A stretch of DNA of 64,000 nt from Morinoia aosen (GCA_030386875.1 CM059570.1:34835422-34899421), one strand, 5' to 3'; shown: positions 12,501-22,760, counted from the stretch's first letter. Notes: generated from the sequence alone by a model not told the origin. Numbers and translations: made by a program.

Positions 12501-14291
12501 TATATGTACATATAGGTTGAATACCTTAAAAATAGCAATAATCAAGGTAAGTGCAATGTACCTGACAATTAAATGTGAGAAAAGTACCTAAGCAAGATGG
12601 GGAAGATGCCTCTACAAAATCAAATCAAATGGAAATAGAATAGAGAGATTGAATTGTGTTGCATACCAGTGCACACGTTCACCTGGCATACAATTAACTA
12701 TTGATCCACCCCTGAATTATATTTCATGATCATGTATATCTCACTTGTTGATACAAAAATAAAAAGTAATGCAGTACTGCTTTTCCAGCTATACTTTGGA
12801 GAAAGAATTTCTTAGTTAGTTATTCCCAAACATCAGATTAACAATGATGGCAAAAAGAAAATTTCAACTTGATACAATATGGAAAATCTACTTGAAGGAT
12901 ATCATAGTAGAAAAGCAATCAACTATTCAATTTAATATAGCACACAACTAAACCAGTACTTACTCACATGCATCAAACCAAGCCCTCATCCTCATACAGT
13001 AGTGTGAGTCAAAGCTAACTTTGTACTTCATAGTCTAACCATTAACTTTGAGGAGGAAATTTTAAAATTAATATCATCGGATATAATATACATACAAAAT
13101 ATAAAGTGAAATTGACGTAAACCAAAAAAGAACTGGGAAAAAAGTAAACTGGAGTTGCAATGCTGAATGTCATGTTATTGTTCTGAATAATAAAATAAAA
13201 AAATATTCATGCTGTCAATCATACCCATCAATAACTGTTATGATGTACACACATTACATACACAAGAATGTCTCAAACAACAAGTTCATAATTTAAGTCA
13301 ATTGCCTGTGAACAAATGGGTGACATAAAAATTCAAGGAGAAATTCCATTACAAAAAAGGCCCCAGACAATTTTAAACCTTGTCAGTCTTACAGTACACT
13401 GTTTTACCTCTTACCTCTTTTACCTCTCTTTTTTTTTATTTGGATGCCTCTCGGGCAATGAGCTTGAATGAGAAAGTATTCAAAACAACTTTTCCAAAAT
13501 TTATCCCATAAGAGCTCAGTAATGAGTTAGTCTGGCCTGAGAAATTCATTTTCTAAGGTTTAAAGAACATTGTTTTATCCATGAATCCCTTCAATAGAAG
13601 CAAGAGCACCACAACAAACAACATGGTGACAGCCAAAGGACAGAAGTAGTAATCTAACTTGAGAATACCCATTGTGCATTTATTTATACATTTATTTACA
13701 TATAGTTTGGTGTCCACTTGTTAAGGAGAGCAAACGCTAGTTTCCTATGATTTTTCAAAAATAAAAATAAATACTTCCAGATTGAAATAAGCTTTGAGGT
13801 ATTCAGAGCATGTTTGTAGCATTTGAATAGACAGGTATGGCCTATAAAGTTTTGGAATTTGCCCAAAAATACCCCCCCCCCCCCCCAGAAGAAATTCCTT
13901 GAAAAATCAATTTCTCAGCCAATAATGCAGATAGAAATGAATGTTTTTTCCTGCTAGAGTCACAATAAACAGCTGTCAAAATTTGCAGATAGTTTTTAGA
14001 TTCAGCTTCAAAAAAAATTTTTACAAATTTTTTACCATTTATGAAAAATTCTTTGGCAATTTTTGGACAAATATAGCCTATAATAAACATCAGGTAGACA
14101 GCACCAAAAGTTACAGAAATATTGATAAACAATGATCCATAAATGCATAAACTTAACATTATCAAACCTAAAGCTAGAAGCATTACCTGAGCCTGTGCAG
14201 AATCATGGGAATTCGAAGACACATTTCTAATTAAAATTCCACTGCTGTACCTCCAGACAGTGTTGAATTTCAGAAGATTATGAGACAACAT
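472..14291 (-). CDS. ACAD9: Acyl-CoA dehydrogenase, ACAD9/VLCAD type; seven 5' coding exons, 3' part off the left edge
   Basis: Flavoprotein that oxidises long-chain acyl-CoA in mitochondria; in vertebrates ACAD9 is also a complex I assembly factor. Seven exons (14291-14187, 12424-12324, 11172-11069, 8848-8640, 6737-6612, 5605-5495, 582-472) join to 867 nt = 289 codons with no frame break. Residues 1-35 form a basic presequence with no acidic residue before D30. [61 protein letters not shown] (FAD/substrate loop), [12 protein letters not shown] and GIRGSNTAE follow in family order. MDGSI and [11 protein letters not shown] resemble remembered ACAD9 more than ACADVL, but a single arthropod orthologue could correspond to both. 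The catalytic glutamate and C-terminal domain lie beyond position 1. Six introns of 1.0-4.9 kb; one uses a GC donor. Family call firm, ACAD9 versus VLCAD uncertain. Confidence 0.93.
868..1240 (+). repeat. Repeat A, copy 1 (unclassified dispersed repeat)
   Basis: Shares TGTTAGTTTAAGCCTCCC-type left ends, a CACCATTTAGTA block, a CAGTGAACCGAAAAAAGATG block and a right end GGGAGCGCTAATTCCCATAG with copies near 9.7, 10.5, 34.9 and 43.9 kb. All five are in the same orientation. No coding capacity; roughly 370 bp when full. Probably a SINE or a small non-autonomous element; no clear promoter boxes seen. Confidence 0.65.
1880..3100. repeat. Degenerate GGCC-rich internally repeated segment
   Basis: Intronic. 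The outer ends are imperfect inverted copies (CCCAATT then CCTTTTcAGG-like blocks near 1895-1925, inverted near 3010-3090). Between about 2755 and 2930 there are four decaying tandem units of about 42 bp built on AAGCCCAAAAGGGCC and AGCCTTGATCAAGCAGTA. Could be an old foldback element or a minisatellite; not classified. Confidence 0.5.
3479..5310 (+). mobile_element. Broken non-LTR retrotransposon (LINE), I/Jockey-like group
   Basis: Pieces in order on the plus strand, in shifting frames with stops: an endonuclease scrap reading FCLQENKI (about 3485-3510); reverse transcriptase from KTNPDSY through [43 protein letters not shown] and NRITSTLP (about 3580-4060); the C-terminal region with [38 protein letters not shown] (about 4290-4560); and an RNase H domain from [13 protein letters not shown] through [26 protein letters not shown] to KVKICWVP (4967-5260). 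The endonuclease is nearly all missing and the reading frame is broken many times. RNase H argues for the I-like side of the group. Dead copy in an intron of the ACAD9-like gene. Confidence 0.85.
5495..5605 (-). CDS. ACAD9: ACAD9-like exon 6
   Basis: 37 codons, [18 protein letters not shown] then [19 protein letters not shown], residues 216-252. WISNGG is the conserved flavin-contact motif at the start of the beta domain. The acceptor is CTACAG|ACG and the donor GAG|GTCAGT, both phase 0. Confidence 0.94.
6118..6611. repeat. 34-bp minisatellite derived from an exon-intron junction
   Basis: About 14 units of 34 bp (core AACACACCTGCACATACACA on the plus strand). On the minus strand most units contain TGCAG|GTGTGTTGGG, the same bases as the exon 5 donor at 6612/6611. 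The exon tail plus intron start aligns to one unit with about four mismatches over 34 positions. The unit has no stop in several phases, which explains long spurious open frames here. Use of a decoy donor would add VCWDL and then a stop. Confidence 0.92.
6612..6737 (-). CDS. ACAD9: ACAD9-like exon 5, abutting a minisatellite
   Basis: 42 codons, [18 protein letters not shown] to SDAGSVQ, residues 174-215. It carries [14 protein letters not shown], the FAD and substrate loop of acyl-CoA dehydrogenases. The acceptor is CAACAG|GGCCTG and the donor GTGCAG|GTGTGT. The last 18 exon bases and the first 16 intron bases are together homologous to one unit of the adjacent 34-bp array, so the true donor is the first of a row of near-identical donors. 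Confidence 0.93.
6738..8639. other. ACAD9-like intron 4, no recognised content
   Basis: AT-rich intron, starting with GC at 8639 on the minus strand. No repeat family, RNA gene or exon recognised. Confidence 0.6.
8640..8848 (-). CDS. ACAD9: ACAD9-like exon 4, followed by a GC-AG intron
   Basis: Encodes residues 105-173, from [18 protein letters not shown] through [18 protein letters not shown] to SAHQAIGFK. The acceptor is CAACAG|TGGAC. The donor is AAG|GCAAGT: the frame continues into exon 5 (GFK then GLLLEG) only if the intron begins with GC, and GCAAGT is the usual form of the minor GC donor. The segment is the N-terminal alpha domain. Confidence 0.93.
9655..9845 (+). repeat. Repeat A, copy 2 (right part only)
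   Basis: Matches the right half of copy 1, from AAGTAGTAGGTGCTGAAAAA through CAGTGAACCGAAAAAAGATG to GGGAGCGCTAATTCCC and ATAGATACAATAGTTG. The left part is missing. Confidence 0.65.
10425..10607 (+). repeat. Repeat A, copy 3 (short, diverged)
   Basis: Starts GTAAAGCCTCCCTAACC, keeps CACCATTTCATTTAG and ends TTAATTCCCAGAGGTACAAT. The middle is deleted relative to copy 1. In intron 3 of the ACAD9-like gene. Confidence 0.5.
11069..11172 (-). CDS. ACAD9: ACAD9-like exon 3
   Basis: Starts with one base completing R69 and encodes [11 protein letters not shown] then [11 protein letters not shown], ending one base into L104. The acceptor is CCGCAG|ATTTGAC and the donor ACC|GTAAGT. Start of the N-terminal helical domain; the PIEKFF motif corresponds to the PVEKFF of vertebrate ACAD9. 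Confidence 0.9.
11173..12323. other. ACAD9-like intron 2, no recognised content
   Basis: The stretch 11460-12000 is less AT-rich than its surroundings and has an open frame of 91 codons (11632-11907, plus) that matches no family I know. Nothing else seen. Confidence 0.5.
12324..12424 (-). CDS. ACAD9: ACAD9-like exon 2
   Basis: Encodes [16 protein letters not shown] then [10 protein letters not shown], residues 36-68 plus two bases of R69. The acceptor is GTGCAG|ACC and the donor AAG|GTAAGA. The [10 protein letters not shown] stretch matches the short conserved motif that precedes the catalytic region in ACAD9 and VLCAD (FAKELFLGK-like, from memory). The rest is linker. Confidence 0.88.
12425..14186. 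other. ACAD9-like intron 1
   Basis: AT-rich. It contains an uninterrupted run of about 15 C at roughly 13871-13886, a likely length-variable homopolymer. No repeat family or exon recognised. Confidence 0.6.
14187..14291 (-). CDS. ACAD9: ACAD9-like exon 1 (start codon and mitochondrial presequence)
   Basis: ATG at 14291-14289, chosen because the codon two upstream is GTG, not ATG, and position -3 is A. It encodes 35 residues beginning [10 protein letters not shown] and ending HDSAQAQ: hydrophobic and basic (K8, R14, R22) with no acid until D30, as expected for matrix import. The donor is CAG|GTAATG, phase 0, and joins exon 2 at TKPVEM. A 5' UTR or an upstream non-coding exon cannot be placed; the 14 bases before the ATG end in AAG after a T-rich run and could even be a 3' splice site. 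Confidence 0.85.
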
Positions 14292-14583
14292 CTTCACAGT
14301 AAAAAGTATGCCTAGTTCTGTTGGATAGAACGATACAACAAAAATTAAACATCTACATAAACAGAAAACTATTTACACCAAACAGAAGATAACTTGAAAA
14401 TGTTCAATATTGTGGCCACTTATCTAAAAGTTTGAGCAATACTGAAGTTCAAAATTAGAATAATAGAGTTAGGATGGTGTGTAACATCTATGACATGAAA
14501 TCATAAATATTTGATAGAGTTACAGGATTTCACATTAAATGTTCGTGGAAACAACAACCTATTGTATTTTATTATAAGTATAG

Positions 14584-16167
14584 CAGAAGCAAATTCATGT
14601 ACGAGGAGCTCACGAGATTAGAACTCAGGACTTAAATTCACCGCACCAGAACGCTATCGATCGCGCTACCGACCATCCTAAAAGGTGATCGAAGCTCAAT
14701 GAAAGCAATCTTGGCACAGTGAAAGCAGGCACGCACTTGGCCCGACAGATATATTTTCTCATTTTACTTAAGTATCGAGAGTTCAAAGTCAAGTCACCCC
14801 CCAGAAACAGTTACGAATCTGGTACGGAAAGCTACTGCTTCCACAAGGTTTTTCAAACAAATAAATGTACGAGGAGCTCACGAGATTAGAACTCAGGACT
14901 TAAATTCACCGCACCAGAACGCTATCGATCGCGCTACTGACCACCCTAAAAGGTGATCGAAGCTCAATGAAAGCAATCTTGGCACAGTGAAAGCAGGCAC
15001 GCACTTGGCCCGACAGATATATTTTCTCATTTTACTTAAGTATCGAGAGTTCAAAGTCAAGTCACCCCCCAGAAACAGTTACGAATCTGGTACGGAAAGC
15101 TACTGCTTCCACAAGGTTTTTCAAACAAATAAATGTACGAGGAGCTCACGAGATTAGAACTCAGGACTTAAATTCACCGCACCAGAACGCTATCGATCGC
15201 GCTACCGACCACCCTAAAAGGTGATCGAAGCTCAATGAAAGCAATCTTGGCACAGTGAAAGCAGGCACGCACTTGGCCCGACAGATATATTTTCTCATTT
15301 TACTTAAGTATCGAGAGTTCAAAGTCAAGTCCCCCCCCAGAAACAGTTACGAATCTGGTATGGAAAGCTACTGCTTCCACTAGGTTTTTCAAACAAATAA
15401 ATGTACGAGGAGCTCACGAGATTAGAACTCAGGACTTAAATTCACCGCACAAGAACGCTATCGATCGCGCTACCGACCACCCTAAAAGGTGATCGAAGCT
15501 CAATGAAAGCAATCTTGGCACAGTGAAAGCAGGCACGCACTTGGCCCGACAGATATATTTTCTCATTTTACTTAAGTATCGAGAGTTCAAAGTCAAGTCA
15601 CCCCCCAGAAACAGAAACAGTTTAAAATGAGAAAATATATCTGTCGGGCCAAGTGCGTGCCTGCTTTCACTGTGCCAAGATTGCTTTCATTGAGCTTCGA
15701 TCACCTTTTAGGGTGGTCGGTAGCGCGATCGATAGTTTTCTGGTGCGGTGAATTTAAGTCCTGAGTTCTAATCTCGTGAGCTCCTCGTACATTTATTTGT
15801 TTGAAAAACCTTGTGGAAGCAGTAGCTTTCCGTACCAGATTCGTAACTGTTTCTGGAGGGTGACTTGACTTTGAACTCTCAATACTTAAGTAAAATGAGA
15901 AAATATATCTGTCGGGCCAAGTGCGTGCCTGCTTTCACTGTGCCAAGATTGCTTTCATTGAGCTTCAATCACCTTTTAGGGTGGTCGGTAGCGCGATCGA
16001 TAGCGTTCTGGTGCGGTGAATTTAAGTCCTGAGTTCTAATCTCGTGAGCTCCTCGTACATTTATTTGTTTGAAAAACCTTGTGGAAGCAGTAGCTTTCCG
16101 TACCAGATTCGTAACTGTCTCTGGGGGGTGACTTGACTTTGAACTCTCGATACAGAAGCAAATTCAT
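14584..16167. mobile_element. tRNA-SINE-like multimer (four units one way, two the other) with 15-bp target duplication
   Basis: Units of 268 bp recur exactly spaced (ATGTACGAGG at 14597, 14865, 15133, 15401). At about 15615-15620 the orientation flips, followed by almost two units in reverse. The plus-strand reading of the right-hand units has a tRNA-like head: GGTAGCGCGATCGATAGCG (D-arm/box A-like) and, 40 bases on, GAGTTCTAATCTC (box B-like). The whole block 14599-16152 is flanked by CAGAAGCAAATTCAT at 14584-14598 and 16153-16167, the length typical of LINE-driven insertion. The copies are nearly identical, so the array is young or homogenised. Confidence 0.8.
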
Positions 16168-16673
16168 TCCATTGTTGCCTACATACATTACAGGGCACAA
16201 ATCCATCACAATTTGTAGTGTATAAATGAATCAAAAAGCACAAATGCATCACAATGTGACAAATGTACCACAATGTACAAATTCCTCACAGTAATTAATG
16301 TCAGTGTGCCAAATAACAGAACTGAAAAGTTGAAACAAAAAATATCGACCAAAAACCTTTTATTCAGAATAATGCACTATTTTGAAAGTTTTTGTCAAAA
16401 ATTATTGTTTAGCTTAGAACAATCTGTAAATGATACCAAAGTATATTTCAAGCATTTCCGCACACGTTATCTACAACATACAAGAACTATGGTTATCTAT
16501 TTACTAGCATAAGGGAATCTGAACTGGGACTATTTGATGCTAGGATATTACTTCAACAGAAGTGCAGCATGGTGATGATGCACACAATATATTTTACAAG
16601 ATGACTGCATTGCACTGAATAATAGATAATGAAGAACTGTTACATGAAATTAATTTTGAAGAATCGACTCAAA
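16168..16673. other. Intergenic, nothing recognised
   Basis: AT-rich. Short open frames only, with no family resemblance. Confidence 0.5.
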
Positions 16674-16975
16674 TAGCCCCCATATTAGCTCCTGTTTGGC
16701 AGAGCATTAATTTACAATGATAATATACTGTGTTGTGGATTTATGCAGGTATATTGCAAAGCTGCTAATCAAAGCATATATTATAGCCCCTGTTTGGCAG
16801 AGCATTAATTTACAATGATAATATACTGTGTTGTGGATTTATGCAGGTATATTGCAAAGCTGCTAATCAAAGCATATATTATAGCCCCTGTTTGGCAGAG
16901 CATTAATTTACAATGATAATATACTGTGTTGTGGATTTATGCAGGTATATTGCAAAGCTGCTAATCAAAGCATAT
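16674..16975. repeat. 98-bp tandem triplication
   Basis: The block starting near CCTGTTTGGCAGAGC occurs at 16691, 16789 and 16887, period 98, with essentially no differences between copies. Recent duplication; no coding content. Confidence 0.9.
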
Positions 16976-17406
16976 ATCAACTTATGAGACAAGCCATTTT
17001 GATTAGCACAACATTCCTGACCAGCCCTATTCATTTTGGCACCAAACCAGCAACTGACAGCCCTGCAGCTGACATAATAACACTAGGTTGCAGCATCCCA
17101 GGTTTGTTGGATAAAATTTTCATTTTTTGATGCCATAGTAAAAATTGAATAGCAAAATATCATCTGTGCATTAGAGAAAACAAATTTCAGTGCACCTTCA
17201 TTGATCTATTTTATGATTTTGTCAGGATATCATTTTGAGCACCTACCTGAAGATCAATATCTTCAAAATTAATAATTTGCAAGTGTTATTTAATTTATTA
17301 TACATAAAAATAAATTTACTGATATGATATATAAACATTATTTTAGAAGCATACCACTACTATTGATTTACCGCACCCAGTTTATATTTTATAAATATAA
17401 AGATAC

Positions 17407-19463
17407 TTAACCCTCGCCGACATGCTGATATTACCGAAATAGCGCGCAATATTGCCTTTGTTATTTTACTTCCAGCACGCTTATTATTATAGATAATTGT
17501 TTGAAAATACATGATGTAGTAGAAAAAAAGCTGCTCTTTACATTGAAAAAACAGTTCTGAAATAGCTTGTGCCATTTGTGCGATATAAGGTGTAAAAGTC
17601 CATAGACTTTTCAAGAAATATATTTTTTTTGAAGATGTGCCATTTTTTTATCCCGACACTTTTCTAATATTTTTATGCTGATTTGTATATAAAAAGACCT
17701 GCTGAATCCAATGGTGCTTTTATTTTTTTTCTGTGACGATTAGATCAGAAGATATGGGCATTTTTGTATGAAAAATACTCGTTTTTTACTTTGCAAAAAC
17801 ATAACCATTTTTGTCTTTGCTATTTTACTTGTTGTATGCTTATTATAATGGATAATTGTTTGAAAATACATGTTTCAGTAGAAAAAAAGCTGCTCTTTAC
17901 ATTGAACAAAACTATTTTGAAATAGCTTGTGCCATTTGTGCGATATGAGGTGTAAAAGTCCATAGACTTTTCAAGAAATATATTTTTTAGAAGTTGTGCC
18001 ATTTTTTTATCTTGACACTTTTTTAATATTTTTATGCTGATTTGTATAGAAAAAGATTTGCTGAATCCAATGGTGCTTTTATTCTTTCTCTGCGATAATT
18101 AGTTCGAAAGATATGGGCATGTTAGAATGAGAAATCAATACTATTTTGTACTTAGCCAAAAACATAACTAAACATGTGTTCTACTCTACAAAACAGTAAA
18201 CTTTTATAGTTTGACCCATTTACTTGCACAAAAAAATCCACCCAACCACCACACTAAACTTTTATTTTACTAACAACACAGTACAGCAATACGTTCACAG
18301 AACAAGCATATGGTAAAAACAGTAAGCATACTAGTATGTGGATGAATCGGCTGAAAGACATAGAATTGGATATTATGTCATTCCTAAATGTTGAGTCCCT
18401 CTTCCATGGTGTTCGAATGTTGCTAGGGGGATTTAGGCCGAGTAGGATGAGGATCCCGATGTAAGCACGGGCCTCAGCCGAGCTGACATATTTTTGACCA
18501 CCACGGATTTCTTGTCTCGGCACCATGTTATGGTAGTAGCGGTTAGTCTTGCGAGCAATTGTGTCCCAGATGTCATCACCCATGAAGAGCATAAATGCAG
18601 CCAGCTGGTCGAAATCATCTCTGACATCAATCTGGATGCCTGGGCGTTCAGGCTTGAAAGGCAATGCCACAACAGGTTCATTGTCGGTTTCCCCCCGCGG
18701 GATCTTTTCTCTTTTGCTGAGTGGCTGCACCAGCCTTGTATATATATTATACATTATATTGCATGGAAGTCTGTCTCCTCTTCCTGTATGACCTGCTGCA
18801 CAATAGCTGAATGGTCGTCATCATCCTCATCTGAGCTCTCAAAGCTCTCAAATAATTTTCTTATTTCTTCTGAACCCAGTCTTCGCATAGTGACAGTTTC
18901 TATCTAGCACACTGTATACAAATTAGATATCTGTCCTAGACATAGAAAGAAATGGAAAAGATTACATTAGTATTGTCACAGATAAACATCTATAGATAGC
19001 CAGTATTATTATAATTATTACTTATTATTACTCTATTGCACACACTGATAAGACATTGGGCACTCGAGTGCACTGACTGAGTCGGCGCAATCCTCACAGT
19101 AGTGAAAGCTGGCTATTCGAGTAGACAACAGCCTGCGCAGCACACTACCTACCCTGGGCACTCGAGTGTACTGACTGAGTCGGCGCGAGCCTCACAGTGA
19201 AAGCTGGTTACTCGAGTAGACACCAGCCTGCGCAGCACACAACCTACCCTGGGCCTTCGAGTGCACAGACTGAGTCGGCGCAGCCCTCTTTATTTTATTG
19301 CCTTCTCACCCCTTACCATCCTTTACCACACGCTCTATACTGTGTTCATTCAATAGAGCTTGTGAAGACAATTCTAGTGGTATATGGCAACCCTATATTT
19401 CATTCCTTCACCCCGCGCCGACATGCTGTCTACTCGAAAGCCCAGTTAGTCGACGAGGGTTAA
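17407..19463 (-). mobile_element. piggyBac-family DNA transposon, about 2.05 kb, TTAA at both ends, internally degraded
   Basis: TTAA at 17407-17410 and 19460-19463 bracket ends starting CCCTCGCCGACATGCTG on the left and CCCTCGTCGACTAACTG on the right (inverted). The CGACATGCTG block recurs inverted 30 bases inside the right end. The left half carries two related blocks of about 360 bp (17450-17800 and 17810-18130, each with AGCTTGTGCCATTTGTGCGA). The right half carries three subterminal units of about 95-101 bp with CTCGAGTGCACTGACTGAG-type cores (19054-19290). The transposase is truncated, so the copy is non-autonomous. Confidence 0.88.
18254..18888 (-). pseudogene. piggyBac transposase, N-terminal third only
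   Basis: Starts MRRLGSEEIRKLFESFES at 18888 with an acidic stretch SSDEDDDDHSAIVQQ, typical of piggyBac N-termini. A stop overlaps a frame change at about 18754 (TAATG). The second frame reads DNEPVVALPFKPERPGIQ, DQLAAFMLFMGDDIWDTI, KTNRYYHNMV, SSAEARAYIGILILLGLN and SMSFSRFIHI, the start of the DDE_Tnp_1_7 domain. After that the similarity is lost; none of the catalytic aspartates of the later domain is present. A full enzyme in this family is about 550-600 residues. Confidence 0.85.
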
Positions 19464-21562
19464 GATGACGGTCTGGGTTCACTTCCGGATAATGGTCGGA
19501 TTTCTGCTAATAAACTCATCTTATAGAGTATTTTCTTGCGCATTCAACGGTATAATTTGCTCTCAAGTACGTACATTGGTTAGTCTTTAGATGGGGTAAA
19601 AGATGCTCACTAGCGTGATTTTGGGGCGCGCCAATGGATGGGTGACCTCCCTTTTCCCCCCTCATTACGAGTCAGTATTGAGCGTTTCTCTATGAGAATA
19701 GCAAGAGAGTTCATTCATGGCCTTGCTTGAAATGCTTTAGTACTCAAACGAAACATTCTAACTCTCAGTGTTAGTTATGATGTAACTGAGTGCTTGTTTT
19801 GAGTCCGGCTGCTCTGAATCATCAGCTAATTAGCTGTTTTGTAAACATACAATCATTCAAAAGGACTCAAGAATAGTTACCAAGAGAAAGAGTTGAAAAA
19901 ATTAAAATTTGCATGTAATGAAAAAAAAAACATTTTTTAAAGATGACTGGTGTTCTGAAATTTGGATTCATTGTTTTTTATATGAATCCTTTCCCACAGT
20001 TTTGAAGGTACATGAATGGCTAATATAGCAATCAATAGAGATTGGAAAGATCTACAATAGCTATAAAATTTATTGAAAACAAATGGTTAGTTAGAAATAA
20101 AATGAAAAAAATAAAATATTTTTTAGAAAAATGGCTCTCCTGACAAGTTAACTTTTTGATATTTGAAGAGGGTCTTCTCCCACAGTTTTGAAGGTACAGG
20201 AATGGCAAATATATCAATCGATAGCAATTGAAATATCCTAGAGAGACGGTGATACATTTTTCTGAATTTCAAATCAAATTGAAAATTAGAAGCAGAAGAA
20301 TTTTAAAAAAATGGAAAAAGTGGTCAATTTTGGGGAAAATTATTTTCATAATTTAAAAAATTATATTATCGAAAAACCATACCCCCAGATCTCAAGACAA
20401 GATAATTACCTACCTAGAAAACCTTTATCCAGTTTTTTACCTTTAAAATTGTGGGCAAAGTCCACTTTTCAGTAACACCCTTTTTTCAGGTTTTTTAAAA
20501 ATAAATCATATTTTTTACGAATTTACAAAAAAAACACACAAGTTCAAGAAGAAATGCTGCATCAATTGACACCTATTGTGAAAATCTTAGAAAAATCCGT
20601 AAAGAAATGACAGACTTTTTTTTCCCCTCCAGACCGTCCCCTAAAAATTCATATGCTACATTTACTTAAAATAATTTCTCAAAAATTAAATATCAGTAAA
20701 CAAGCTTGACTATCACATTAATCACAGTACTCTCACACTGCAAAAATAGGAGATTTTGTCATAAGTTTTTTATTTTTCCACCACCATAATGGACACATAC
20801 TAGTTGAGCAGCCATGAAAAGTACTTTCAACATACTCTGATGCATAAAATGCAAACTGCAGCCTATAAACAGGAGTAACTTGAGTTCTGATGAAAATTGC
20901 TCCTACAGGCCTATTTAAGGAACAAATCAATTTTAAAATTGGGTTCTGATAAAAATTGCTCCTACAGGCCTATTTAAGGAACAAATCCATTTTAAAATTA
21001 TCTCAACGAATTATTGTAGAATTATTTTGCTTTGCAAAAAATATCCCTTGCTACAGAATTCATATATTACCAGAGAACTTTATTATGCTAAATATTTTTG
21101 TTCAATCTACATGTCATCAATAACAAAAATATTTCTAAAATAATTTCTAATCTATAAAATCTGTTCAGACAGATAAGACATTTTTCTTAATAAAAAGGTT
21201 TGCTGAACACTAAATTTTTAACAGCAGTATAAAGAAATATTAGAGCATGGAAATTTCCATTTTAGAGGAAGGCTCTGCCTTGATCCAAAGGACAAAGAAA
21301 TTTAAAGGAACAGGCATATACATGCATGATTGAAGAATTAGACAGACATAGTTATCTCTCAAGTCTGGTCTTTCTTAAAAGTTAATTCATATCAAATTTT
21401 CTTTTAAATATTTTTCTTCTGATAAGTACGGATATCCTTTGCTCAGTTTGTAGAGTAATTAAATTAAATCAAAATTATAACTTTGGGGATAATGGTCTAA
21501 AATTAAGCTACAAAGATAATAATTATAGTTATAATTTTATACTAAATATAAAAGATATATGA
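19464..21562. other. Intergenic AT-rich DNA with short duplications
   Basis: A block with CCCACAGTTTTGAAGGTACA occurs at about 19996 and again near 20170. A 59-bp block (TTGCTCCTACAGGCCTATTT) is tandemly duplicated at 20884-21000. GACGGTCTGG at 19467 is inverted at 20627, a weak hint of another element. No gene seen. Confidence 0.5.
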
Positions 21563-21593
21563 AAACCTTCGGTTAATGTTAAGGAGATGCAAC

Positions 21594-21858
21594 AGTGACG
21601 GTTCCGATTAAGACCCGCAAAACTTACAAAAATTCCAACAGCCAGAGCCAATGGTAACTATCGCCTCCGGATCTGAACTTGGCCTTTCGCAGTCCAACAT
21701 GGTCGGACTCTGCCTCGAACACCTCATGATCCGAATTTTGACCAGACCATGGCGTTGACCAGTCGCTGGTCCTATCTGACCATTCTGCGTTTTAACCTAT
21801 AGCGCCATCTATTGAATTGGACGTGAAACTGGCTCGAGCCTTTCACAGAACTGAAGCT
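21594..21858. mobile_element. 265-bp insertion inside the left terminal repeat, 8-bp duplication
   Basis: GATGCAAC occurs at 21586-21593 and 21859-21866. Removing 21594-21858 and one copy makes the left terminal repeat continuous with the right one (inverted) through AACTAATC and TTTTTGAAATTTTGTTGCCT. The ends are AGTGACGGTTC and, inverted, AGCTTCAGTTC, a weak terminal repeat. Fits a hAT-type MITE. Confidence 0.65.
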
Positions 21859-22609
21859 GATGCAACTAATCTATTTTTGAAATTTTGTTGCCTGTATCAT
21901 GGCAATTATATTACAATAAGGCCAATGTTGGGTTTAATGCGATCACGAAAACAAATAATTCCGTTCGCACGAATCACTAAGGGAACACATTTAAAAACGT
22001 GTTACATGAATGACATTCTGCTCACTGATGCATTATTTTTGAGTTATTGTAGTTTGACGTTATAGGCGCGTCGCTCATGAAATGGGTTTCGCGCACCAAG
22101 GGAGAGGATGTTCCAACAATGGCGGAAGCTTGCCGAAATTATTATTTTTGCAATATATGGCGTCATTTATTATTTGCCGACCCTGCGGAGCCTGAGCCCA
22201 CTTCTATGATGTTTTAGTTAACAACACAAGAAAGGTTATAACCAAAAAATATGACCAGGACTAGAATACTGAAGACTTAAATAGTCATGCCGTTGACATC
22301 AATTTCAAGATGGCGGCCACCATAGAACCTTAGCATAACCGTAGGGGTGAATACCGTAGATTTAAGATCATAATATTTTTAAAATATAATATTGTCTGTG
22401 ATAACCTTTATTGCATCATTAACAAGAACATCCCAGAGTCAATATTGCGTATAGGGGATCTACCGAAATTAAGAATTTTACTCCAAAGAATCCCTAAATG
22501 AACCCATTTAAGAACGTTTTATATGAATGACATTCTGCTCGCTGATACGTTATTTCTGAACTAGTATTACCGGTTCAACCCGAGTATCGGGTTTTCCGAC
22601 TTGCCTAAA

Positions 22610-22760
22610 AATGAAAAAATAAATGAATAAAAAAAATAAAAATAAAAAAAATAAAAAAAAACAATAAAAAAAAATAATAAAAAATGAAAAAAAGCAATAC
22701 AAAATAAAAAAATAAAAAATAAAAAAAAATGAAGAAAAAAAATAAATAAATAAATAGTTT
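22610..22760. repeat. A-rich low-complexity tract
   Basis: About 150 bp of A-runs broken by single T, G or C, inside the 4.5-kb element. Explains a spurious F/Y-rich minus-strand frame. Confidence 0.85.

Noticed and set aside
14597-16150. CRISPR-like spacing of long repeats
   Set aside because: Units are contiguous 268-bp copies with no spacers, the orientation flips midway, and the genome is clearly eukaryotic.
19464-20640. A further element between GACGGTCTGG at 19467 and its inverse at 20627
   Set aside because: Only ten bases agree, the flanking duplications do not match, and the interior shows no symmetry. Chance or a degraded element.
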